Assembly: GCA_021397845.1 (NCBI GenBank)
Contig: CM038043.1
Location: 34,898,501 to 34,962,500 of the forward strand
DNA: 64,000 nt
From: Areca catechu
Taxonomy: Eukaryota; Streptophyta; Magnoliopsida; Arecales; Arecaceae
Reading direction: 5' to 3'
Part shown: positions 1 to 10,984 of the stretch, in pieces
How the letters are laid out: every line of letters begins with the position of its first letter
How positions within the stretch are numbered: the first letter of the stretch is position 1
Position numbers and translations under genes: made by a program
Notes under the pieces: generated by a model
Told to the model about the DNA's origin: nothing
What the model saw: only the letters and a program-made list of their open reading frames with translations
Databases searched by the model: none

Positions 1-1073
1 TTCCTTGGTAAGTTGAGAGGGGTATAGGCATCAAACCGGTTATTCTGCTGTTTGGCTCTGGAACTACGCCTAGGAACTAAGGCATTGTTGGAGGAGTGGG
101 CATGTTCAGTTCCTTGGCGCTTTTCTTCTTGGAAGGGTATCTTCCTTTCACAAGTCTTCGGCTTGCCACTTGCTCCTCGTGGCTGCATACTTCTGAGCTC
201 TTGCCAATAGTTCAGCATAGCTCACTGAAAATCTTTTGTCCATGAAAAAGTGAACCTTGATGACTTCAAGCCTTTCTTCAAGGCAGACATGGCCACATGC
301 TCATTCAAATTCGGTATTTCCAATGTGGCCGAATTGAAGCGGTGGACAAATTCCTTCAAACTTTCTCCTTCATGCTGCTGGAGGAGAAACAAGCTATCTG
401 TGTTGCACGGTATCTTCTGACATGTTCTAAAGTGTAAAACGAACCACCGCTCTAGTTCAACAAAAGAGTGGATCGTCTTTGGTGGCAGGCTCGAATACCA
501 TATTCGAGCCAATCTCTTCAGTGTAGCAGGAAAAGCAAGGCAGTAAAGAGCTTCGGTTGCTCCTTGCACCATCATATGAGCTTTATAGCTCCCCAAATGG
601 TCGAGAGGATCTGAAGTTCCATCATAGGCTTCTAACTGTGGGATCTTGAAATGCCTAGGGATAACTTCATCCATAATATGATCAGAAAAAGGGGACTGGG
701 AGTTGAAAGTGATAACCTCCTCATTTCTTCTCAGATCTGAAATTCTGGCTATTTCCGCCTGCATAGATCTGAATTTCTCCTGGAACTCACAATTGATCTC
801 CCTTGGCCTAGCTTCTTCAGGTGCAAAGCTTCTAGAGGAAACAGAAGGAGAGCGTTTGACTCTTTTCTTTTCACCATGATCCCCTATTTGATGATCTAGT
901 AGAGAGGCATAGCGATCATGAGATGACCGGATCTGTGAGAAACTGGGGGTGACTTCTTGATGTCGACCTTCTTTCTTTTCAAGTTGATGGATAGAGTGCG
1001 GAACTGGTGGTGGATGCTGCCTTTGGGCAGCAGCTTCTTGCAGATTCTGGACCAGTGCTGTCAAGACTTCCAC
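1..1073 (-). pseudogene. Tat-lineage Ty3/Gypsy gag (element continues off the left edge)
   Basis: The minus-strand reading frame of 283 codons from 1073 down to 222 encodes the capsid polyprotein that packages retrotransposon RNA. The N-terminal ~130 residues are charged and low in complexity. From about residue 140 it matches the retrotransposon gag family (PF03732): a PQLEAYDGTSDPLDHL-like entry, then YKAHMMVQGA, a FPATLKRLARIWYSSLPP stretch, and an HRFNSATLEIPNL-type end. The frame breaks near 240; in another frame it continues as SYAELLARAQKYAA, the usual next block in Tat gag, so one frameshift separates the two parts. The gag in the next element (25000-26570) is clearly homologous but diverged, so these are two Tat families. 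No nucleocapsid or pol is visible because the window ends. Family call is confident; activity is excluded by the frameshift. Confidence 0.88.
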
Positions 1074-1277
1074 CCTATTAACAAGGTTTTGAATTGCTGT
1101 TGCCCCACCATTATCATGGGAGGCTGCACTCCCTGATCCGTTGGAAGATCATTTGCTAGAGGACCGTTTGATGGAGAAGCATGTTGCTCCTGGCTTGTAG
1201 AAGCTTTTCAAACTTTTTCTCTCTCACCATTTTTGCTTATCAAAACTCTCCTTCAGAACAGAGGAAATAGACTTCTT

Positions 1278-1296
1278 CCCCTTCCTGGCGTGCCAA
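1278..1296 (-). other. Primer-binding site of the left Tat element
   Basis: On the minus strand this reads TTGGCACGCCAGGAAGGGG, directly inside the LTR edge. It resembles the TTGGCGCGCCAGGTAGGGG-type primer site that I recall for grass Tat elements such as RIRE2. It lies between gag and LTR, as expected for the 5' end of a minus-strand element. Confidence 0.7.
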
Positions 1297-1298
1297 TC

Positions 1299-2290
1299 TA
1301 TTGATGCTAAATCTTCGCTGACCGGATGGAGTGATTCTTCCGCTAGATCGCTATCGATAGGAACCTACAAAATAGATCCCCTGATCGAAAATCTTTCGAC
1401 GGGGGACACTCCGATGCCAAAATCAGAAGAAACTCAGGCAGCAGTAGAATGGAGAGTGTGATAGCAGAGAGGGAAGGAAGGAGAATTTGAATTGTTTGAA
1501 TGAGTGCTTTCAAGACTTACCTCAAGTATCCCCTCTTACCTGTATTTATAGGCTCCAACGTAACTACTTATGGTTATGGAGTTGACAAGTGCCACCTCCA
1601 CATAGCTGTAAGTAGTGGTGTCGAAAATCAGTTATTTTGGAGCTTATCCAATCTAAGAATTTCGACCATGTGGGTCGTTGCAACACCAAAATAGACTTCA
1701 ACTGTTTTGGGGTTGGAAAAGCCCACATGCTCAAAATGCCTTTCTTTCTAGAATAGATCCGAAGTGAGCTTAACATTCTCTTTAGTAGCGCTCCTAAAAG
1801 GAATGTTAGTTATACACTTCAGTGAAGTTTCTTTGCAAACAAAGAAAGATGAACACTTACAGTCTAGAATATGAGATAATATGCTCTTCAGATTATGTTG
1901 AAGGAATAAAGTCGAAGATATCTAATTGAAAGGCTGGGTCTTTGGACCAAGGTAACAGTATGAAGCTGAAGACATAAGGTTAATAAGCATGGCTTCTGGA
2001 CAAAATAAGGATACAAGTCATGGACATAAAGACATTAGGCATGGTCTTCGGACCAATAAAGATACAAAGCTGAAGATAAAAAAACATTAGGCATGGTCTT
2101 CATATCAAGATAAAGATACAAAGCCGAAGACATAGAATTAATAAGCTTGGCTTCTGGACCAAGATAAAGATACGAAGCCATAGACATTAAGATATTAGGC
2201 ATGGTCTTCGGACCAAGATAAAGATACGAAGCCGAAGACAAAGAATATCCTTTTATAGATCAGAATCTTCATCAAGCCCAGGAGACATTT
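1299..2290 (-). repeat. 5' LTR of the left Tat element (outer end uncertain)
   Basis: It starts with TATTGATGCTAAATC next to the primer site, the same start as the LTRs at 28456 and 32471. It shares with them, and with the solo LTR at 57911, the block GGGGGACACTCCGATGCC and a CCCCTCTTACC-TATTTATA stretch. On the minus strand that stretch gives a TATA box (CCTATAAATA, about 1541-1551), so transcription would run leftward into gag. The outer boundary is not fixed because the partner LTR is outside the window; I extended it over the minisatellite at 1925-2245, which resembles part of the solo LTR. Confidence 0.65.
1925..2245. repeat. Minisatellite inside the left Tat LTR
   Basis: Five to six imperfect copies of a unit of about 50-60 bp containing GGCATGGTCTTCGGACCA and AAGATACGAAGCCGAAGAC. 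Copies differ by substitutions and short indels. Minus-strand ORFs with repeated SASYLYLGP motifs here are only readings of this repeat. Confidence 0.8.
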
Positions 2291-3053
2291 TCCTTTGTAT
2301 ACTAATTTGACCAATAAACCAAAAATTAAAATTGGTTCAAAGAATGGCTCAATAATTATTTAAAATAAAATCAGGATATCATAACATGTACCATTGACAG
2401 CAACCATAGAGAGAGACACGGAGCAAACGAGATAGAGGGGTTTTCTTGTTCTAACTGTGAATAGAAAAAAATGAAAGAGGAAAAATAGTCCTCCCACCAC
2501 TTGGAATGTCCAAGTATGCTTGTTGTCGAATTGTGAACACCGTTTGGAAGGAGGCCGTTCACCTGTTGCCAGTCTGGTGGAGTAGGGATGCGAGAGATGC
2601 CTTGTGGTGGGTTTAATAATGGGAATCTTGATTGCTCCAGCACCTCGAAACTTCGAGGGAACCGATTATGACGAGTTTCACCATTTTTGGGAAAGCACGT
2701 GGATGCAAAAATGTGAATCCAAGACCTTTAGAGAGGATACTCACATGTTTAATAAGGATACCCAGATCCGTATCAGAAAAATAAGAAAACTCCCTTTCCA
2801 AATCCATATCTGGATGATTTTTGGGCTAAATACCAAGATATGTAGGAATCCGATCAAACTAAATAATATATACACGATAAGACCCAATTCGGATGCAGAT
2901 ATAGATGCAATCAGACTTTATTTGAACCATTTTTCAGTCCTATATTAGATATTTGTATAAAACTTAGAAACCTAAATAATATCTTCCGACTTATTTTTTT
3001 AATTTTTTTTTTATTTTTTTTTAATAACAACTCAAACCCCATGTATATATTAT
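2291..3053. other. Unassigned spacer between two Tat elements
   Basis: AT-rich DNA with no recognisable domain on either strand. The longest frame (plus strand, 2604-2948, 114 codons) shows no family I know and no codon signal. A poly(T)/poly(A) stretch at 2992-3025 and a TA-rich run at 3044-3058 lie at the insertion point of the next element. It may be original host DNA or an old decayed repeat. Confidence 0.5.
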
Positions 3054-3263
3054 ATATATGTTGTGTCCAGATTACAATGACACTTGAGCTTGAATTAACT
3101 TGTTGGAGTCGAATCCGATCAGTTGAATTTGCTATCCTTTCTCCATTCTTGATTTTGCTCTTCTTCAACTTCACACAAGTTTTGATGGAGAGAAATTTTC
3201 ATGCTCGAGCTCGCCACCAAGTCTGGACTAAAACAGATCTGGTCTGAAGAAAAACTGGCAAAG

Positions 3264-4452
3264 TGATGCGGCAAGCATATGATTAATATTTAGATTATGG
3301 TTTGTAGAGCAACGAAACCTAATTACACTAGCATTGTACTCATCATAATAAGACTTAAGGATTACAAGAAATGGAACTTTTACTTGATTAGACACAATCC
3401 TAAACTAAGAAGAAAAAGATCTAGATAATAGGGGCTAATGATTGTGGACTTATCGTGATGAGCTTTCCAACCTTCTTTTGATTCATACCTTGAAACTACA
3501 AACGCTCAGAACTGAAGAACCTGGATAACAGAAATCAGAACCCTGGACTTGGGCTTCAGCTTGTTGGTTCCTATCAAGGAAGACCCTGCTTGCAACTCGA
3601 AAACCTCGAAGGACCCTGCACATAAAGAATAAGAGTTAAGGAAGAAGAAAGGCATGCATATGGAAGGGATGGAAAATTTGTGAGCAAAGAAAGAGATTTG
3701 AGATGGCTTGGCCGACTCCAAGGCCTTCTTCTTAACTTGGGCGTTGGATGCTTGGAAGAGAGAATAGTTTGGTGTGGAAGAGGGGCTTAGAGACAATCAC
3801 TCAAAACATAAAACTTCAATTCAACTTCAACTTTCATTAATCTCCAAAATCAAAAATTCCCTTTACAATGGGGCGTCCAAGGCTTTTTTAATAGCCTTAC
3901 AAAACTTTTGAAATTTGAAAACTCCCCAAATTGTGGAGGATTACAAGGGAGGTTGGAGGATATGGGGCCTTGTTACATGGGATAAGGAGAAATTCATGGA
4001 GATTGGCCGTTTTCTTTGAATTAAAATGCTTGGTCGATCTCCCCTTTAGGCGCCCATTTGAAGGTGACGTGGCTGATGATGTGGCATCCCTGGTGGCTGC
4101 TTGTTGGCATGGTGATGTGGAATTCCAGCTTGGTGGACCAAGGTCTTGATTTGGAAGCTCCAAGTGGTTTGGTGAACCTCAACTTGAAGTAGCTTGGACT
4201 TGATTTAAATAAACCTAATGGAACTCTAATTGAGTTCTTATTTGAACCTAGATTGAGACAGGACATAATTACAGGACTCGATTGGACATAATTACAGGAT
4301 TCAAAATTGAAACTAAGTAATTACAGGACTCTTGAAAGTAAATTGCCCTTTACAAGAAAAATTTAACCTAGTGATCTTCGATCCAAAGTGGAATCAGGTT
4401 AACCTTATTTGAGTGGGATTTTATTCTGCTTCTGCTTCTGGTGTCCACACCA
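3264..4452 (-). repeat. 3' LTR of the chromovirus derivative
   Basis: Aligns over its full length with 7054-8241. The adjacent purine-rich tract on the minus strand (CTGCCCACCCAAGAGAAT, 4453-4470) is a weak polypurine tract candidate. ORFs inside (for example minus strand 3506-3796) have counterparts in the other LTR and are LTR readings, not genes. Confidence 0.9.
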
Positions 4453-5080
4453 ATTCTCTTGGGTGGGCAGAACTTGACCCAGTCGAGTATGGTTCAATTT
4501 TGCCCTGGTAATGCTCGAACAAGTCTGGGTTAAGTCTTTGCAGGTCCCCTCGAGTAATCCAAGAGTTGTCGGACTCAGGTCGACCTTTCCATTGAACCAG
4601 GTATCGCTGATAGTCCTTATTCTTGGTAGTAATGGTCTTGTCATCCAGGATTCTCTCAATCCTCTCTCTCCCCCAGGTAGGGTTGGTGGTGGATACTCAG
4701 AAATATGTTTACTCTCAATGAAAGTTTCTGGCCCAAAAGGCTCACTAGGTATTAGTACTGGTTCTTTGTATTCTATTAGGTCTGAAACATTAAAGGTTGT
4801 ACTGATACCCATATCAGGTGGAAGTTCCAAACATATGCATTAGGCCCTATTTTCTTTAAGATCTTGAAAGGCCCCGCTCCGCGGGCATGCAGCTTCTTTA
4901 TGGTTCCAGAGGAGAACTGTTCAGAGTTGAGCCTAATCATCGCATAATCCCCTTCACAGAATTCTTTAGCCCTCTTATGTGAGTCAGCTAAGTGTTTATA
5001 AGTTTCATTGCTCAGGTTGATCTTATTACTGATTTCTTTATGCAGATTTGTGACATGCTGTGCAAAAGACTCAGCAGACT
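4453..5080 (-). pseudogene. Integrase C-terminus with chromodomain (chromovirus remnant)
   Basis: On the minus strand the sequence encodes, in broken frames, a KKLHARGAGPFKILKK-type GPY/F module, then MELPPDMGISTTFNVSDL, then a chromodomain of the form DYQRYLVQWKGRPESDNSWI, ending near an HPRELVW motif just before the LTR. The chromodomain is the module that chromovirus integrases use to target marked chromatin. At least one frameshift lies between the GPY/F module and the chromodomain. The remnant at 21700-22235 is homologous. Everything upstream of the GPY/F module is deleted. Confidence 0.85.
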
Positions 5081-5575
5081 CAGAAACTTACACAAGCACT
5101 TACGAAATGCAGACTGAACTAGGCATCCTTATTGAGAGGAATTTTATTGGACTCTCTAGGGTCTAAACCTAACAGATTAATGACTCTCTAGGTTTGACCC
5201 TGGTCTGGCATGCACATGAGAATTTACCATGGGTTCCTAGCAAATGCCATAAAGTTTTTCAAAAGTAGGTAGCAAAAGGAATAGGCCTTAAAAGCTCATC
5301 CATCTTAGTAATCTCATCAAAATGAAACTTAATGGCTCTAAAATTATGATAGGAATCCGAGACTTGGGGTATTTAGGAGAATCTTGAAACAGACCTTGGT
5401 TACTCATGATGACCTTAAGATTAGAATTTTGATCTACAGGCGGATGCTTCTAGGTAGTTGAAGGTCATCAGGAAAGTCTTCTAAAATAATGATCGGGTTC
5501 TTCTCAGGTATCTGAAGGAGTTCTTGTGATGAAGCTAAAGTATTGGGTTCTTCCTGAGGGCATTGTTTTACGAAA

Positions 5576-5971
5576 CTAAGTCCTCACTAAATTTTGGTTG
5601 TTCTGATGTTTCAGGACTAGGCTCAATAATCTTTTCTTTACCAAAGGTTTCCTCAGGTAAGGTACTAAAGTTGTTCTCTTCACAGTCTTCCCTTCATATT
5701 CATCTATTAAACTTATGTTAGTCTCATACACATATTTACTAGGTTCAGATTTGCCTTCTTCCTTCCCTAGCCCTTCAATTTGAGGATATCCTAAGTCTTG
5801 GGTATTAATGAACTCAACTTGTACTTCAGGGTTCTTACTCCTATCATTCATATGAGCTAATGGGATAGTAGGAGTTGGTTGGTCTAAGAGAAATTGTTTA
5901 GCCAGAATTTGGTTTAATTGGGCCATTAGATCATTTAGGCCTTTCAGCATGGTTTCAAGATTCGGGTCCAT
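5576..5971 (-). pseudogene. Short gag-side ORF of the chromovirus derivative
   Basis: A 131-codon minus-strand frame starting MDPNLETMLKGLNDLMAQLNQ. The N-terminus has a heptad-like leucine pattern, the rest is charged and rich in E, K and P. It lies where gag should begin, downstream of a roughly 1-kb leader. I do not recognise a capsid domain, so this is either a truncated gag N-terminus or a leftover reading frame. The corresponding place in the second chromovirus copy (22469-22780) holds an unrelated-looking short frame. Confidence 0.45.
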
Positions 5972-6900
5972 GGCTACACTGGACTGGGTCTGGACTGGTA
6001 ATATGAGGCCCCTGATCTAGTTTTCATGCATGCAAGTAGACTCAAGCTCGAGCTAAGGTTTCCTAGACCTAGAGCACAAATTAGAGATCTAATTAAGTGA
6101 ACCAACTAGCTAGTAGTACTTATGGGACTTAGCCAGGTAGGTGGAGGGGAGTGAAGGTCCCTGATTGCCAACCTTAGACACCAATCTGAGATTGGCCAGG
6201 TAGGCGGACCAAATCACAAGCCCTGATGCACCAATCCTAGACACAAGCCAGTAAGCACACACCAATTAGCTGACACAGTTAACTTGACCCTAACCTGAAC
6301 CCAACTTGTTGTGTCCCTAACCTACTAGGGCAATTAACGTTCTACTCAATTTTAATTAACGGGCTGGGATCGATATGCTGGTTGGTGATTTTTGGGCTAG
6401 GGACAGGTGATGAAACCCTGACCCTATGTCAAATTGATGCCCTTAATTTGATTTCTCATGAGATGAATGAAATGCAAAGGTGCTACAGAAGTGTGTGCAG
6501 TTTGAAAGTGGTGTGGAAAACGTGATGAAAAAATGTCCAAAAATTTTGAAAAGTTCACAGAGGATTCCTAACTTATATGTTTCAATACAAATGAAGGAAT
6601 TTTAAAACTAAAATCTATACTACTCTAAGCAGATCCTACAAATGAAGATAAATAAAAAGGACATAACAGAACCCTAATGATAGTGTTGAACTGCAAAGAT
6701 TTTCATTTTTTTTATAATTTTTTTCTGATGATGAAATTTAATATGGTGATAACTGACTTAAAATGGAACAAGAAAAAAAAATATTTTAACCAAAATTAGT
6801 GACTTGCCTTTGGAGCTGCAGACAGATTACAGTAAACAGATGCAAATTTTCAGAAAACAGAACCTAATCAAACAAGTGCAATGGCTTACCCAAACTTCAA

Positions 6901-6993
6901 TCTAAAAAATTCACGTCTGGTCAGGGGCTCATTATTCCCATGGGTCGTGACAGTGTATTGGAGTACACCCACTCAGGAGGCGTGAATTTTAGA
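6901..6993. other. Nested inverted repeat in the chromovirus leader
   Basis: Arms 6901-6915 (TCTAAAAAATTCACG) and 6981-6993 (CGTGAATTTTAGA) are complementary over about 13 bp with a 2-base bulge. Inside them GGGT (6942-6945) pairs with ACCC (6967-6970) and GTGTA (6953-6957) with TACAC (6964-6968). The RNA could form a branched hairpin just 3' of the primer site, a position typical of packaging or dimerisation signals. Function is inferred. Confidence 0.5.
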
Positions 6994-7036
6994 TCTTGCT
7001 TGGATTTAAAGAAAACTATTCTACCCTAATGTAACC

Positions 7037-7050
7037 ATGCTCTGATACCA
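7037..7050 (-). other. Primer-binding site of the chromovirus derivative
   Basis: Minus strand reads TGGTATCAGAGCAT three bases inside the 5' LTR edge, complementary to the 3' end of plant initiator tRNA-Met as used by many chromoviruses and Copia elements. Confidence 0.88.
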
Positions 7051-7053
7051 AGA

Positions 7054-8241
7054 TGATGCGGCAAGCATATGATTAATATTTAGATTATGGTTTGTAGAGC
7101 AATGAAACCTAATTACACTAGCATTGTACTCATCATAATAAGACTTAAGGATTACAAGAAATGGAACTTTTACTTGATTAGACACGATCCTAAACTAAGA
7201 AGGAAAAAGATCTAAATAATAGGGGATAATGATTGTGGACTTACCGTGATGAGCTTTCAACCTTCTTTTGATTCATACCTTGAAACTATCAACGCTCAGA
7301 ACTGAAGACCTGGATAATAGAGATTAGAACCCTGGACTTGGGCTTCAACTTGTTGGTTCCTTGTCAAGGAGACCCTGCTTGCAACTCGAAAACCTCGAAG
7401 GACCCTGCACATAAAGAATAAGAGTTAAGGAAGAAGAAAGCATGCATATGGAAGGGATGGAAAATTTGTGAGCAAAGAAAGAGATTTGAGATGGCTTGGC
7501 CAACTCCAAGGCCTTCTTCTTGACTTGGGCGTTGGATGCTTGGAAGAGAGAATAGTTTGGTGTGGAAGAGGGGCTTAGAGACAATCACTCAAAACATAAA
7601 ACTTCAATTCAACTTCAACTTTCATTAATCTCCCAAAATCAAAAATTCCCTTTACAATGGGGCGTCCAAGGCTTTTTAATAGCCTTACAAAACTTTTGAA
7701 ATTTGAAAACCCCTAAATTGTGGAGGATTACAAGGGAGGTTGGAGGATATGGGGCCTTGTTACATGGGATAAGGAGAAATTCATGGAGATTGGCCGGTTT
7801 CTTTGAATTTAAAATGCTTGGTCGATCTCCCCTTTAGGCACCCATTTGAAGGTGACGTGGCTGATGATGTGGCATCCCTGGTGGCTGCTTTGTTGGCATG
7901 GTGATGTGGAATTCTAGCTTGGTGGACCAAGGTTTGATTTGGAAGCTCCAAGTGGTTTGGTGAACCTCAACTTGAATTAGCTTGGACTTGATTTAAATAA
8001 ACCTAATGGAACTCTAATTGAGTTCTTATTTGAACCCAGATTGAGACAGGACATAATTACAGGACTCGATTGGACATATTACAGGATTCATGAAATTGAA
8101 ACTAAGTAATTACAGGACTCTTGAAAGTAAATTGCCCTTTACAAGAAAAATTTAACCTAGTGATCTTCGATCCAAAGTGGAATCAGGTTAACCTTATTTG
8201 AGTGGGGTTTTATTCTGCTTCTGCTTCTGGTGTCCACACCA
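7054..8241 (-). repeat. 5' LTR of the chromovirus derivative
   Basis: Near-identical partner of 3264-4452; the edge beside the primer site begins TGATGCGGCAAGC and the outer edge ends CCACACCA followed by the duplicated target CAAAG. Confidence 0.9.
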
Positions 8242-8459
8242 CAAAGGGTATTCCCCCCAATCCTCCTCCTCTTTCTCTCCTCCATTGGTATATATAGGCT
8301 ACGACCCTAACTGAATCCAGCTAAAACAGCTATAACAGTTAGCTCATTAGTAGACTAGCACATGGGATGATCGTTATCCATTATGGTTCCCATAATCAAC
8401 CAATCCATCAGATTGGTCAATATAATACCAAGGCTGACTTATTGCATTAATATTAAACA

Positions 8460-8840
8460 TTAATCAGCTCCGTATCTCTTAGTCATTGATCGACTTTACA
8501 CCCCTCAAATATTGGTCAGCCTCATGCACTTTGCACCTCTTGGACGTTGATCGACTTTACGCCTCTTGGACGTTGATCAGCCTTATGCCTCTTGGGCATT
8601 AATTGGCTTTACACCTCTTGAGCATTGATCGGCTTTATGCCTCTTGGCGTTGATCAGCTTTACACCTCTCGGGCGTTGATCAACTTTACACCTCTAAGGG
8701 GTTGATTGGCTTTATGCCCCTTAGGCGTTGATCGGATTTACGCCCCTTGGGTGTTGATCAGCTTTACGCCTCTTGGACGTTGATCATCTTTACGCCCCTT
8801 GGGCGTTGATCGGCCTTATGCTTCTTGGGCATCGATCGCC
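8460..8840. repeat. Minisatellite in the Tat LTR (left copy)
   Basis: About twelve imperfect copies of a 26-33 bp unit of the form GTTGATCGGCTTTACGCC + TCTTGGGC. The same array is at 27020-27355 in the other LTR, and a related array fills 29400-30090 in a different element. Confidence 0.88.
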
Positions 8841-8915
8841 GACATATCACTTAATCAACCAAGTTCAACCTCTATCATATCAACATAAGTAGACCAAATC
8901 TGTCATATCCCAACA

Positions 8916-9359
8916 CTAGTCCTCCCAGCTTCTGAATTCATAAATGAATGTCAGAAACTGTATGAAACTTCTTTTCTTCTTTTCTTCTTTTTTTTTTTGC
9001 AAACTGACTCTTATTCTCGAACAGCGTGTCTTATTAAGGACATGTTGATCTCTAATAGGAGGAACAGTTAAAAAACTGACAGCCGTAGTCTATTGTCATC
9101 ATTATGATTTTGAAATTTTGAAGATTATCATCAAATGAATGCAAACATCTTATCACCGATATATTTGCCATCAGATCATGAGTAGTCATTTCAACTTTCA
9201 ATAGCCGTATCTTTCCATCAGATATTATGGATAGGTGGCATGATCAGATCAATCTCGACATTCGAGGAAAAAAATCTCAACCGCTGAACGGCACTATATA
9301 AGCATCACCTCTCTCAGAAAATAGGTTTTTTGCCATTACAATTTCTTTACTTTAAAAGC
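8916..9359. other. 3' untranslated part of the Tat element
   Basis: Directly inside the 3' LTR; the minus strand shows GGGAGGACTAG, a possible polypurine tract, at the LTR edge. A T-rich run is at 8970-8998. No coding signal. It ends at the insertion of a solo LTR at 9360. Confidence 0.55.
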
Positions 9360-10920
9360 TATTGCCCAGTAAGCAACCCAAGAGGAGGCGGTGAATTGAA
9401 TCTCTAAAAATTTATTTCTTGATGCAATCCAATCCAACAATCAATTAAGGTACAAAGAACAAATGTATACTCTTGAATAAAGTGCAGCAGAAATAAAGTG
9501 CAATAAATGAAAAGCAAGTAGAGAGATCAGTCCAACTACAAAAATCAAGAAATATAGTGTTTCGGTGCTATCCAATGCACCTACATCCACTACTCAAGAT
9601 CTTCTTGGGATTCACTATAATAATAGCAATTACAGTTAATTAGTTTTCCGGGCTCACTAATCAAAAACCCAACTTATTTTCACAAGGCCAACAAGTCAAA
9701 ACCTCATTTGGTTTTACGGGCTAACCAGAACCTAAATGGTATTAAGGCTCACCACCAACCTCCCTTGGTTTTCCTGGCTAACCAAGAACCTAAATGGTTT
9801 TCTAAGGCTCACCAATAACCTCCCTGGTTTTACACTAGGCTAACCAAGAACCCTTACAATAAATAAAGTTTTGAAGTAGAGACAACATATAAGCTTTCTG
9901 AACAAAAGCTGGTATCTCTTTGAAGCTTGATGTAGAGGTGCTTTGAACTTGTTGAAGCCTCTTGAATGCTTAAGAATGGATGATCTTCAATGCTCTCGAA
10001 GACTTTTGAATGCTTGGAGGCTTGCTTTTGCTTGAGAGTGGTATTGAATCTTCAATGAATTAGAAGTTAAAGCTCTCTTTTCTTCTCTCTTGAATGCCCT
10101 TATTTTATTCTCATCATAGTTATGAATGGTTCCCCTTTTGATTTGATTTCGAGCATATAAATACCTTTCCAAAGCCTCAAATCCATTTTCTAGCCGTTAG
10201 ACTTGAAAATCTAGCCATTGGAGGGCATAAGGGTCGAGTTCTGTGTTTGAAAAACTAGCCGTTACTATTCCCAGAACTCTATGTGTCGACACTTCAAACT
10301 GTGAGTCACTTTAGATCGATACTTGAACTTCTTGAGTCGACACCCAGTTCAAAAATCTTAATCTGGTTCTTTGAAAATCTCAAATATGTCGACACTTCCT
10401 CAGGTGAGTCGACACTTTGATTCGACACTTTGCTTCCATGTGTCGACTTCTACAGTTCTTCATTTTCAGCAAGTTCTGTGGCTTGAAAATCTCAAGCGAT
10501 GAGCTGATCTATGTGTCGACACCTTGAGTCAACATTTCAGGTCCACGTGTTGACACTTCAGCCATGCCATTTGAAACATTCTTCGCATACCAGCTTGAGT
10601 CGACACTTCACTTCAATGTGTCAATACTTGGTGTCATGTGTCGACACTTCGAGTCGACACCTCACTGAAATCTTCACAAAAAGTCTGAACTTGTACTGAA
10701 TCAGATTTGTACTTCACTCAATTGACCATTCAAGCAATCTTTGACTGTCCAAGTACTTTTAAGCAGATCTTTTCATCCAAACTTGGTTTACTTCTATCAA
10801 CAAACTTCTTCAAATTTGTCAGCACCTTTTTCAATAAAAAAACTACTTCAACGAAATCATTAGTACTCAACTTATACTTAATGATTTTGTTTATCATCAA
10901 AATCAATAATGAAGTCAATA
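9360..10920 (-). mobile_element. Solo LTR of a Sirevirus-type Copia element, minus orientation
   Basis: It opens TATTGCCCAGTAAGCAACCC and closes ATCATCAAAATC...GTCAATA, a diverged version of the LTRs at 32709 and 42020 (TGTTGCCC...GCCAACA). Internal landmarks agree: repeated GGCTCACCA/ACCAAGAACC blocks, the GTTTCGGTGC...CACCTAC transcription-start region, and a cluster of the palindrome GTGTCGACAC at 10270-10672. AAGC is repeated at both edges (9356-9359 and 10921-10924), consistent with a target duplication slightly altered by mutation. No interior remains, so it arose by LTR-LTR recombination. It lies inside the 3' region of the Tat element. Confidence 0.8.
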
Positions 10921-10984
10921 AAGCAAAAGAACCCTTCCAGGTCAGCCTCTTTTCTTCTTCACCTTCTTTTTCAAGTTAATCTTC

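Larger units (their letters stand above)
3264..8241 (-). mobile_element. Ty3/Gypsy chromovirus, internal-deletion derivative, minus strand
   Basis: Two LTRs of almost equal length (3264-4452 and 7054-8241) begin TGATGCGGCAAGC and end TGTCCACACCA. They differ by scattered substitutions and 1-bp indels, which suggests a recent insertion. The 5-bp duplication CAAAG stands at 3259-3263 and 8242-8246. The primer site next to the right LTR, read on the minus strand, is TGGTATCAGAGCAT (initiator tRNA-Met type). The 2.6-kb interior keeps only the integrase C-terminus with chromodomain at the 3' end and a short gag-side ORF at the 5' end; protease, RT, RNase H and the integrase core are gone. It could only move with help from an autonomous relative. 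It interrupts the 3' LTR of the Tat element. Confidence 0.9.
3059..8915 (-). repeat. 3' LTR of the Tat element, split by a chromovirus insertion
   Basis: Positions 3059-3263 match 26592-26800 of the other LTR nearly base for base, and 8247-8915 match 26800-27435. The break is filled by the element at 3264-8241, whose duplicated target CAAAG occurs on both sides. The part at 8460-8840 is a minisatellite of about 30 bp per unit. A minus-strand TATA box (TATATATACC) lies near 8287. Confidence 0.9.

Noticed and set aside
2604..2948. 114-codon plus-strand frame in the spacer between Tat elements
   Set aside because: No recognised domain, AT-driven composition and an overlapping antisense frame of similar quality.
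3506..3796. 96-codon frame MSLSPSSTPNYSLFQASNAQ repeated at 7345-7584
   Set aside because: Identical placement in the two LTRs of the chromovirus derivative; frames differ downstream through indels, so not a duplicated gene.
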